The notes under the pieces are model-generated. The model was not told the DNA's origin. It did not search any database and saw nothing but the letters and a program-made list of their open reading frames with translations. From JBCFBK01 sp038562555 (lineage in GTDB: Bacteria; Bacteroidota; Bacteroidia; Bacteroidales; Prolixibacteraceae), in NCBI GenBank assembly GCA_038562555.1, contig JBCFBK010000013.1, positions 1-64,000 on the forward strand: 64,000 bases of DNA, read 5' to 3'. The position numbers and the translations under genes are program-made. Shown here one piece after another: positions 25,775 to 33,037 of the stretch. How positions within the stretch are numbered: position 1 is the first letter of the stretch; each line of letters starts with the position of its first letter.

Positions 25775-25839
25775 CAAAAAATAATCTTTTAATTCATATC
25801 AATTTGCCGTACTTTTAGTTAAACCAAAAATCAAAAAAT

Positions 25840-26082
25840 ATGAACTTATCAGAAGATGAATTACTAGCCCTAGTTATTAAGTACGATGAAGCAAAATGTC
25901 CAGTATGCGGAGCCAGCGGGAAGGGAGCATTAACGGTCGCCAAGGAGATAGCAGACATACCCAGTTACAACAGAGATGAGAACGTTTTATTGCAGATGAA
26001 CCCGCCCCAAATAACTCAGGCGTACATGGTCGTATGCAACAATTGTGATCATATTGAATTTTTGCGACGAAAGCAAGGGTAA
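25840..26082 (+). CDS. Small zinc-ribbon protein at the right end of the element
   Basis: An 80-residue protein with two CxxC pairs, CPVCGASG near residue 20 and CNNCDHIE near residue 67, spaced to form one zinc-ribbon. The N-terminal 15 residues are helical (LSEDELLALVIKYD). No enzyme motif. It is the last gene before attR, 135 bp inside the right arm repeat, with a hairpin following. Small zinc-ribbons of this type occur in phage and mobile-element cargo; the role is unknown. Confidence 0.7.
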   Translation: MNLSEDELLALVIKYDEAKCPVCGASGKGALTVAKEIADIPSYNRDENVLLQMNPPQITQAYMVVCNNCDHIEFLRRKQG

Positions 26083-26109
26083 ATACCTTAATAGTTGTCC
26101 AATGAAAAA

Positions 26110-26131
26110 GGGGATAACCGCTGTTATCCCC
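26110..26131. terminator. Hairpin between the zinc-ribbon gene and attR
   Basis: GGGGATAAC, loop CGCT and GTTATCCCC form a perfect 9-bp stem. The T-run (TTTTT) is on the minus strand, so it would stop leftward transcripts such as read-through from tRNA-Phe; its plus-strand effect on the zinc-ribbon gene is uncertain. A second hairpin, TGTGGTT/AACCACA, lies at 26147-26166. Confidence 0.5.
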
Positions 26132-26216
26132 AATAGGTTTAAATATTGTGGTTTTGGCTAACCACACTTCAAATATACGACTAATTTTTTAACCCTTTAA
26201 ATGCTATTTTCTTTGC

Positions 26217-26236
26217 GGCTGACTAAATGCTGACTA
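26217..26236 (+). repeat. Right copy of the 20-bp terminal repeat, probable integrase arm site
   Basis: GGCTGACTAAATGCTGACTA, identical to 13962-13981 and in the same orientation, 53 bp inside attR. Confidence 0.6.
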
Positions 26237-26241
26237 AATGA

Positions 26242-26271
26242 AAAAAGCGAACATCCTAAGATATTCGCTTT
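26242..26271 (-). terminator. Replacement terminator for tRNA-Phe supplied by the element
   Basis: On the minus strand AGCGAATATC, loop TTAG and GATGTTCGCT (one G-T pair) are followed by TTTTTT. It lies about 25 bp past the tRNA 3' end, inside the element. The original terminator is stranded at 13772-13811 on the far side of the insertion. Confidence 0.7.
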
Positions 26272-26294
26272 CAATTCATTGCATTTTCATTTTG

Positions 26295-26367
<73 letters not shown>

Positions 26368-26384
26368 GAGCTGTTTTGCGCTGG

Positions 26385-26413
26385 CAAATATAGCTCAAAA
26401 AAATTAACTACAA
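26385..26413 (-). promoter_or_regulatory. Promoter of tRNA-Phe
   Basis: On the minus strand TTG (complement of 26411-26413), an 18-bp spacer and TATATTTG (complement of 26385-26392), 17 bp before the mature 5' end. A full consensus match. Confidence 0.65.
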
Positions 26414-26486
26414 AATAAAAAATCTGACCCGCCAAAGAAAATTTCAGACATTGGTGAGAAACCATTTCTTTTCCACGCATTTAAGG

Positions 26487-26516
26487 TTGATATTTTCCCG
26501 GCGTTTCCTACTTTTG
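26487..26516 (+). promoter_or_regulatory. Promoter of the M16 peptidase / methyltransferase pair
   Basis: TTG at 26487-26489, a 19-bp spacer and TACTTTTG at 26509-26516; the ATG is at 26533. Confidence 0.65.
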
Positions 26517-26532
26517 CACTCCAATTAAAGAA

Positions 26533-27756
26533 ATGGTGAAGATAAATACGAGCAGATTAAAGAATGGGATCCGGATCATTCAGCAGCAGGTTGAATCTCC
26601 TGCGGCCCATTTTGGGATTATACTGAATACCGGATCACGTGATGAATTACCCGAAGAACAGGGTATTGCACATTTTATAGAACACGTTATTTTTAAAGGA
26701 ACAAAAAAGCGGAAAGCGTTTCATGTCATCAGCCGCCTCGAAGACGTGGGCGGAGAATTAAACGCCTATACGGGCAAGGAAGAAACAGCCGTTTATGCCA
26801 CCTTTTTAAATGAACACTACGACCGCTCTCTGGAACTGATCAGCGACATCATTACCAACAGCACCTTTCCCGAAAAAGAACTGGAACGTGAAAAGGAAGT
26901 GGTCATTGAAGAAATCAACTCCTATAAGGACAGCCCCCAGGAACTGATATTCGATGACTTTGATGAGCTGCTTTTTGACGGCCACCCCATTGCCCGTAAC
27001 ATTCTGGGAACCCCTGAACTGGTTAAATCGTTCAGCAAAAAAAGCATCACCCGGTTTATCAGTAATAATTACCACACGGATGAAATGGTGCTTAGTTCGG
27101 TAGGCAACATTCCCTTTGCCCGCTTTGAGGCCATGGCTGAAAAATATTTTGGCGGAATTCCCGAAAAAAGAAGAATCCGGACACGCCCGGTCTTCAATAA
27201 TTACGTTCCTGGCTTCAAGCGGATAAAAAAAGACACCTTCCAGAACCACTGCATCATGGGCAACATCGCCTACGATGCGCGAAATAAAAAAAGGATGGGC
27301 ATGGTATTGCTCAACAATATTCTGGGCGGACAATCGATGAATTCGCGGCTGAACCTCAGCCTGCGCGAACGTAACGGCCTTGCTTATAATATTGAATCGA
27401 GCTACAATTCGTTCTCCGACACCGGACAGTTCAACGTTTACTTTGGCACCGACCGTGAAAACCTCGGTAAGGCCATAAAACTGGTAAAAAAAGAATTCAC
27501 CCTGCTGAAAGAAAAGAAACTGGGAACCCTGCAACTCAGTAAGGCAAAAAAACAACTCATCGGGCAGCTTGCCATTTCAAGCGAAGACCGCGACGACCTG
27601 ATGTTAACCCTGGGTAAAAGTTTTTTGTTATATGATAAGGTTGACAGTCTCGGAAAAATTTACCAGGATATTGAAAAAATCTCGGGTCAGATGATCCTGG
27701 AAATTGCCAATGAAATACTGGATGAAAAATCAATGAGTACCTTGATCTATGAATAA
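26533..27756 (+). CDS. M16-family zinc metallopeptidase
   Basis: A 407-residue single-chain M16B (processing-peptidase-like) protease. The inverted zinc motif HxxEH is at residues 47-51 (HFIEH), and the third ligand glutamate is at about 126-127 (VVIEEIN). The R/Y region of the second half (LRERNGLAYNIESSYNSFSD) is present, so this is a complete active subunit rather than an inactive partner. No signal peptide is seen, pointing to the cytoplasm. The methyltransferase start lies inside its stop region (8-bp overlap), so the two are translationally coupled. The substrate is unknown; such proteases degrade small or signal peptides. Confidence 0.92.
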   Translation: MVKINTSRLKNGIRIIQQQVESPAAHFGIILNTGSRDELPEEQGIAHFIEHVIFKGTKKRKAFHVISRLEDVGGELNAYTGKEETAVYATFLNEHYDRSLELISDIITNSTFPEKELEREKEVVIEEINSYKDSPQELIFDDFDELLFDGHPIARNILGTPELVKSFSKKSITRFISNNYHTDEMVLSSVGNIPFARFEAMAEKYFGGIPEKRRIRTRPVFNNYVPGFKRIKKDTFQNHCIMGNIAYDARNKKRMGMVLLNNILGGQSMNSRLNLSLRERNGLAYNIESSYNSFSDTGQFNVYFGTDRENLGKAIKLVKKEFTLLKEKKLGTLQLSKAKKQLIGQLAISSEDRDDLMLTLGKSFLLYDKVDSLGKIYQDIEKISGQMILEIANEILDEKSMSTLIYE

Positions 27757-28387
27757 AGACAAAAAACTGGAAAACTATATTCTCGACCACACCGAAGAAG
27801 AGGATGAGGTATTAAAGGAGCTAAACCGGGAAACGAATCTGCACATCCTCAATCCGCGCATGTTGTCGGGGCACCTTCAGGGCAAGATCCTGGAAATGAT
27901 CAGCCGGATGATCCGGCCGGGACAGATCCTCGAGATTGGAACCTACACGGGGTACTCGGCCATTTGTATGGCCCGCGGCCTGAAAAGAGGAGGGCAACTG
28001 CATACCATCGAGATCAATGACGAACTGGAACCGTTCGCCCGGAAATATTTTGTCAGAGCCGGGTTCGACCGTTGCATCGTTCAGCATATCGGGAAAGCCA
28101 CCGAAATCATTCCAACGCTGACCCAGACCTTCGACCTGGTATTTCTGGATGCCGATAAATCGGAATACTGCACGTATTTCGACCTGATCTATGGCAAGCT
28201 CAGGCCCGGTGGCTATCTGCTCGCCGATAATGTACTCTGGAGCGGGAAAGTTGTGGATGAGCATGCGGCGAAAGACCAGCAAACAAAAGGGATCCTTGCC
28301 TTCAATGAAAAAATGAAAAATGACCCGCGGGTCAGCCAGGTAATTCTGCCGCTGCGCGACGGACTGATGCTGGTCAGGAAGAACTAG
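27749..28387 (+). CDS. Class I SAM-dependent O-methyltransferase
   Basis: A 212-residue enzyme of the Methyltransf_3 (catechol / caffeoyl-CoA O-methyltransferase-like) family. SAM-binding motif I LEIGTYTGYSAICMARGL at about 67-84, motif II acidic residue in HTIEINDE, metal-binding region LVFLDADKSEYCTYFDLIY with GGYLLADNVLWSGKV. These enzymes transfer a methyl group to an aromatic hydroxyl using Mg2+. It is coupled to the M16 peptidase by an 8-bp overlap, an arrangement that suggests a common small-molecule or peptide task but does not define it. Confidence 0.9.
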   Translation: MNKDKKLENYILDHTEEEDEVLKELNRETNLHILNPRMLSGHLQGKILEMISRMIRPGQILEIGTYTGYSAICMARGLKRGGQLHTIEINDELEPFARKYFVRAGFDRCIVQHIGKATEIIPTLTQTFDLVFLDADKSEYCTYFDLIYGKLRPGGYLLADNVLWSGKVVDEHAAKDQQTKGILAFNEKMKNDPRVSQVILPLRDGLMLVRKN

Positions 28388-28511
28388 ACGCAAGTATCAA
28401 GATATAAGACATAAGATTTTCAGACTATCAGATTTGCGGAAAAATAAGCAAGTCGTGAGGTCTATAAAAGCGGAGCGCAAAGCTAATGGCTAACGGTTCA
28501 CTACTCGCGGC
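28388..28511. repeat. Convergent-gene spacer built of dispersed repeat words (copy 1)
   Basis: The words AAGTATCAAGA, TCAGACTATCAGATTT, AGCTAATGGCTAA and a CTCAT/ACTC stretch occur here in that order and again at 42493-42587. Both copies fill the gap between two genes that end towards each other. Confidence 0.6.
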
Positions 28512-31500
28512 TCATGACTCACGACTCGGCTTAAACTTCGACGGAAGCACCCTGAACTCCTTTTTAAACTGCATACTGAAATAGCGGGGATCGTTAAATC
28601 CAACCTGATAGGCTACTTCAGACACGCTCAGCTGACTTTTGTCAAGCAGTTGGGCCGCCCTTTTCAGGCGCAAGACCCGGATAAATTCAAGCGGCGTGGT
28701 CCCGGTAAGAGAAACAATTTTATTATACAACTGCATCCGGCTGGTGCCCATCAGTTTGCTGAATCCGTTCACCGAAAAAGCGGCGTCAGCCATATGTTCC
28801 TCAATGATATCAAGCGCCTTTTTCATAAACTTCTCATCGAGTGAGGTGATACTGATATCCCTGGGTTCAATTTGCATCTTCGTTTTAAACACCTCCCTGA
28901 GATTCTGCTTCAGCCGCATCAGGTTATCAATTTTTGTCCGGAGTATATCCAAATTAAAAGGCTTCACGATATACTCATCTGCTCCCGTCTTTAACCCTTC
29001 CAGCTCTTGCCTCTCCGAAATTTTTGCCGTCAGAAAGATGAGCGGAATATGGCAGGTAATCTTATCATTTTTCACGTGGCGGCAAAATTCAATGCCATCC
29101 ATTTCGGGCATCATGATGTCGCTTAAAATCAGATCAGGCAGTCTTTTCTCCAAAATGGCCAGGGCGTGTTTCCCGTTCCCGGCCTCCAGCACTTCATATT
29201 CGTCTTCCAGGTTCTCCTTCAGATAAAGCCTCAGGTCCTCATGGTCCTCCACAATCAGAATGACTTGTCTGTTCTCCTGCGACATTTCGATCCGGAGCTC
29301 GGGCAATCCGGTCAATTTGCCGGCATTAAATTTCGTCTCATGCATAAATCCGTGCACCGCTTTATTTTTAAGTCCGACCGGCTGATCTACCGGTAAAAAA
29401 ACGCTAAAGCAGCTTCCGATATTCAATGCGCTTTCAACCGTAATTTCTCCCCGGTGAAGCTGCACATATTCTTTCGTCAGCGACAGTCCGATGCCTGTTC
29501 CTTTTGCACCGACGGCTTTCGGATTTTCTTCCTGATAAAAGCGGGTAAAAATCTTGTCCAGATTTTCCGGATTTATTCCGGTACCATTATCCTTTACCCG
29601 GATAATGAGATTTGTTTTCACCTGGCTTCCCTCAGAAGCAGTCACCTCTTCCAATCCGGCCTGAACAATGACAACGCCGCTGACAGGCGTAAATTTGAAG
29701 GCGTTCGATAATAAGTTGAAAAGAATCCGTTCCAGCTTGTCCTTATCAAACATCATATAAAATTCGCGCAAATCAGTGATCATCCTCAACTCGATGTGCT
29801 TATTCTCACTCAGATCACTAAATGAAGCAACCGTTGATGTGATAAATGCAACAATGTCTCCCCACGAAGGATTGAAAACCAGTCCCTGCGCATCCATTTT
29901 CCTGAAGTCGAGCAACTGGCTGACCATCAGCTGAAGCTTCCTGGTGTTTTGATAAATGTGATCCAGATACTTTTTTTCAGAGGCACCTTTTAAAACCGGC
30001 AGCAGTTTTTCAACCGGAGAAAGGATCAGGGTTAAGGGTGTCAGAAATTCATGCGAGATATTGGTAAAAAATTTCAGTTTCAGCATATCCAGATCATGTA
30101 CGCGTTTTGCCTCCGAACGTTCCGTTTCCAGCTCGACTTTCATCCGCTCGCGAAACAGGATCATGTAACGTAACGACAGCAATGCAACAAGCAGGATAAA
30201 AATATAAATCAATAACGCATACCACGTTTTCAGGAAAGGAGGCAGCACTTTTATTTTCAGGGATATGCCTTCCTGATTCCACGTTCCGTCAGCGTTCGAA
30301 CCCTGCAATCGAAAAACATAGTCGCCATGATTCAGATTTGTAAAAGTGGCAAAATTAGCTGTTCCGTCGGTTTCGAACCAGTTTTCATCGAAACCTTCCA
30401 ACTGATACCGGTATTGGTTCTTCTCCGGGAACAACCAGGTTAGGGCCACGAATTCAATCGAGAAGAGATTTTCCGAATGCTTCAGAACAATTCTGTCAGT
30501 ATGATTGATGCATTTATCGATAATAATCCGGTTATTATATATCTGCCCGGGGACGATCACCGTATTCAGAATCTTGAGGTTGGTAAAGGCCAGACTGGGA
30601 GCCGTGCGGTCCATGATGATCTCTTCAGGCCTGAATATATTCACACCGTTCACCCCGCCAAACAAAAATTCACCATCTTTGGTAAGGAGTGAAGTCGTCT
30701 CTGAAAATTCAATATCCTGTAAGCCGTCAGCTTCATCAAAATGAATAAAATTAACCCTGAAATTGCTATTTTGGTCACGGTCGCTGATCATGATCTTTGA
30801 AATTCCCCCGGTGCTGCTGACCCATAAATTTCCCTGCTGGTCCTCCAGCATGCGGTGAACGGAATTCGACATCAGTCCCGAATCCTTATCGATTACCGCT
30901 GCCGTATGCTTTTCAGGGTCAAACCTGATCAGACCGTTTGAACTGCAAAGCCAGTTCCATCCCCTGGTGTCGGTAAAAGCCGAAATCAATGAACCGAAAG
31001 AGTTTGTGCCGGCATCCGAATCTTTATTGATGTAGTTTTCAAAGTTGTCCTTTTGAGGATTATAAATGGAAAGCCCGTTCGAGGTACAGATCCACAGTCG
31101 TTTTCCGGAATCCAAAGACAGGTGATTGACGTAATTACCGATTAAATTGGAATTTTCAGAAGTATAACGTCTAAAAGAGCCTGTCTCCGGCTCAAACCGG
31201 TTTAAACCTCCTCCCATTGTACCAATCCAAAGGTTATTATAACCGTCTTCGATAATACTCCAGATCCGGTCGTCGGAAAGACTGGTTGTATCGGCTACGT
31301 TATGTTTATACACCGTAAACCTTCCGGTTTCCGGATCCATCTTGTTCAGGCCGCCAAAATAAGTCCCCATCCAGATATTTTTTTCATGATCTTCATAAAG
31401 GGAAACCACCACATTACTGCTCAATCCGCCTTTTGCACCGGAAGCACGGATATGACGGAAATCTCCTGTCTCTTTGTCCAGGATACTGACTCCTGCCCCA

Positions 31501-32666
31501 TTCGTTCCGATCCAGATATCGCCGTTTGAATCCTCCATAAAACAATCCACATCGTTCAGACCTAATGAATTACTATTTTTAGGGTCATGCTGGATGAGCC
31601 TGAACTTTCTGGAATTGGGTTTATAAAAATCCAGACCCTGTTTGTATGTTCCAACCCAAACCATCTGGTCCCGGCCAATCAGCAAACAATAAAGTCCGTT
31701 TGTTGAAATACTTTCCGGATCTCCGGCCATATAACTAAAATTTGCCGCCGTTTTTTCCTTCTTGTTATACAGAAAGATACCGGCCCCGTCGGTTGTCAGC
31801 CAGATCATTCCGTCCTTATCTTCCTGGATACCCGTAATTAGCTTACTTCCAATCATATTGTAAAGCGATTGGTTTAAGGAGTCATGCCACCGACCTTTTT
31901 GCAGATCATACACATACATACCGGCCTGACTGCCGATCCACAGCAAATTTTCGGAATCAATAAACAGCTTCTGCTGCCCGCTCACGTATTTCCCTTCATA
32001 AAGGCTGGGAAGCGGAATAAATTCAAGCGGACCTCCCGCAGGGGCATACCGCACCAGATCAGTAGTCGATGTTCCCATCCAGATACAGCCATTCCGGTCC
32101 TCGGCAAAAGACAGGATGTTGTTTGCCCTCGCTGCAAAATCGGCAGAATCTACCAGGTGGTGCCTGAAGGCATTTTCCGCGTAAGTAAAAAATCCTTCAT
32201 GCGTCCCGACATATACAGTTCCTTTTTGATCAACAAAAATGTCATTGATATTATTGACATCGTTACACCTGAACGCATTGTAGTCAAAAAGTGAAATCTG
32301 TTGAAAAGATTGGGCACCCGACTCCTTTTTATTGATCCCGAAAGTCGTACCTACCCATAAGTTTTGATGGCTGTCTTCCCTGATACAGGAGATATTATTA
32401 TTGGACAGACTGGTCGAATCATCCGAATGCGATTCGAAAACGACCATATTATATCCGTCGAAACGGTTAAGTCCGCGGTTGGTACCGATCCACATAAAGC
32501 CATCGGCATCCTGGCACAGGGCGGTAACCCAATTAGACGACATGCCATTGCGGGCGCCAATGTGGGAAAAGCTGACCGACGGCGGCTGAGCTTCCAGCGA
32601 TTTTGTTCCGGCCAGCAAAAAAAGAACCGGAAATATACCCATGAGGCGGCTTCCAAACTTATTCAT
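28512..32666 (-). CDS. Hybrid two-component system regulator (HTCS) of the beta-mannan locus
   Basis: A 1384-residue one-protein sensor and activator. Signal peptide to about residue 26; two seven-bladed periplasmic propellers at about 30-700 with repeated motifs such as DGFMWIGTNRGLNRFDGYN; a Y_Y_Y domain at about 725-805; one membrane helix (YALLIYIFILLVALLSLRYM). The cytoplasmic part has a HisKA with FFTNISHEFLTPLTLILSP (phosphorylated histidine in SHEFLTP), an ATPase domain with DNGTGINPENLDKIF, a receiver with LILSDIMMPEMDG (phospho-acceptor D), and an AraC-type DNA-binding end (VSEVAYQVGFNDPRYFSMQF). It is divergent from the susC operon it should activate on sensing an oligosaccharide. 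Confidence 0.96.
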   Translation of the reverse strand: MNKFGSRLMGIFPVLFLLAGTKSLEAQPPSVSFSHIGARNGMSSNWVTALCQDADGFMWIGTNRGLNRFDGYNMVVFESHSDDSTSLSNNNISCIREDSHQNLWVGTTFGINKKESGAQSFQQISLFDYNAFRCNDVNNINDIFVDQKGTVYVGTHEGFFTYAENAFRHHLVDSADFAARANNILSFAEDRNGCIWMGTSTTDLVRYAPAGGPLEFIPLPSLYEGKYVSGQQKLFIDSENLLWIGSQAGMYVYDLQKGRWHDSLNQSLYNMIGSKLITGIQEDKDGMIWLTTDGAGIFLYNKKEKTAANFSYMAGDPESISTNGLYCLLIGRDQMVWVGTYKQGLDFYKPNSRKFRLIQHDPKNSNSLGLNDVDCFMEDSNGDIWIGTNGAGVSILDKETGDFRHIRASGAKGGLSSNVVVSLYEDHEKNIWMGTYFGGLNKMDPETGRFTVYKHNVADTTSLSDDRIWSIIEDGYNNLWIGTMGGGLNRFEPETGSFRRYTSENSNLIGNYVNHLSLDSGKRLWICTSNGLSIYNPQKDNFENYINKDSDAGTNSFGSLISAFTDTRGWNWLCSSNGLIRFDPEKHTAAVIDKDSGLMSNSVHRMLEDQQGNLWVSSTGGISKIMISDRDQNSNFRVNFIHFDEADGLQDIEFSETTSLLTKDGEFLFGGVNGVNIFRPEEIIMDRTAPSLAFTNLKILNTVIVPGQIYNNRIIIDKCINHTDRIVLKHSENLFSIEFVALTWLFPEKNQYRYQLEGFDENWFETDGTANFATFTNLNHGDYVFRLQGSNADGTWNQEGISLKIKVLPPFLKTWYALLIYIFILLVALLSLRYMILFRERMKVELETERSEAKRVHDLDMLKLKFFTNISHEFLTPLTLILSPVEKLLPVLKGASEKKYLDHIYQNTRKLQLMVSQLLDFRKMDAQGLVFNPSWGDIVAFITSTVASFSDLSENKHIELRMITDLREFYMMFDKDKLERILFNLLSNAFKFTPVSGVVIVQAGLEEVTASEGSQVKTNLIIRVKDNGTGINPENLDKIFTRFYQEENPKAVGAKGTGIGLSLTKEYVQLHRGEITVESALNIGSCFSVFLPVDQPVGLKNKAVHGFMHETKFNAGKLTGLPELRIEMSQENRQVILIVEDHEDLRLYLKENLEDEYEVLEAGNGKHALAILEKRLPDLILSDIMMPEMDGIEFCRHVKNDKITCHIPLIFLTAKISERQELEGLKTGADEYIVKPFNLDILRTKIDNLMRLKQNLREVFKTKMQIEPRDISITSLDEKFMKKALDIIEEHMADAAFSVNGFSKLMGTSRMQLYNKIVSLTGTTPLEFIRVLRLKRAAQLLDKSQLSVSEVAYQVGFNDPRYFSMQFKKEFRVLPSKFKPSRES

Positions 32667-33037
32667 CGTTCACGTTTTGTATAGGTCAATCAGGTGTTGC
32701 ACCTGTTAATTTACGAATGTTCCTGAAAATAACGATTAAAAACTTCGAATATGCATCCGCTTTACATTCCGGGCATATTTTGTATACAAATCACTGCATT
32801 CAGCAAAATATTTTCATCGTTATTGGATACAATTCATCATCGGGATCAAAAATTTAAGTGCGAAATTTACTTTACTAAATATAACTTTTAAAACCCGCCA
32901 TGGAAAAAAAGTTTAACACAAAGCTTTATCTGATCCTTGAATTACTCATCTATGTTATCATAATAGCTTTGATTATAACGCTGACATGGCTGCTCTGACA
33001 GAAAAATTGAACGCTTAACATTAACTAATTTCTATTT
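32667..33037. promoter_or_regulatory. Divergent regulatory region between HTCS and the mannan locus
   Basis: Holds the perfect palindrome TTTGTATACAAA (32779-32790) and a direct repeat ATACAAATCA (32784-32793) / ATACAATTCA (32827-32836) spaced 43 bp, about four helical turns. AraC-type domains often bind direct repeats, so these are candidate HTCS sites. The 32-residue micropeptide gene occupies 32900-32998. Confidence 0.35.
32900..32998 (+). CDS. 32-residue single-pass membrane micropeptide ahead of susC
   Basis: An ATG-to-TGA frame encoding MEKKFNTKLYLILELLIYVI and then IIALIITLTWLL: a short basic start followed by about 23 hydrophobic residues, an almost ideal membrane helix with a positive-inside end. 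It ends 39 bp before the susC start, in the same direction and on the predicted leader of the operon. The ribosome site is weak. Such a composition is unlikely by chance in 99 bases, but no homologue can be checked here. Confidence 0.5.
   Translation: MEKKFNTKLYLILELLIYVIIIALIITLTWLL

Larger units (their letters stand above)
24999..25839. other. 841-bp noncoding, AT-rich segment with GC-rich nested palindromes
   Basis: No credible gene. The centre holds GGGGGTACCCCC (25291-25302), GGGTTTGAAACCC (25313-25325) and GGTACCC (25327-25333); GGGTACC and GGTACCC can pair around the middle hairpin. A T-rich tract follows at about 25343-25360. The hairpin GCCCTGTTTTAGGGC is near 25691-25705. A promoter-like TATATTTG (25767-25774, TTTA 19 bp upstream) precedes the zinc-ribbon gene. 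The mix of AT-rich DNA and palindromes would suit a replication origin or a regulatory hub. Confidence 0.5.

Noticed and set aside
26806..27555. 249-codon minus-strand frame
   Set aside because: It is the complement of the M16 peptidase gene, which has intact catalytic motifs and a consensus promoter.
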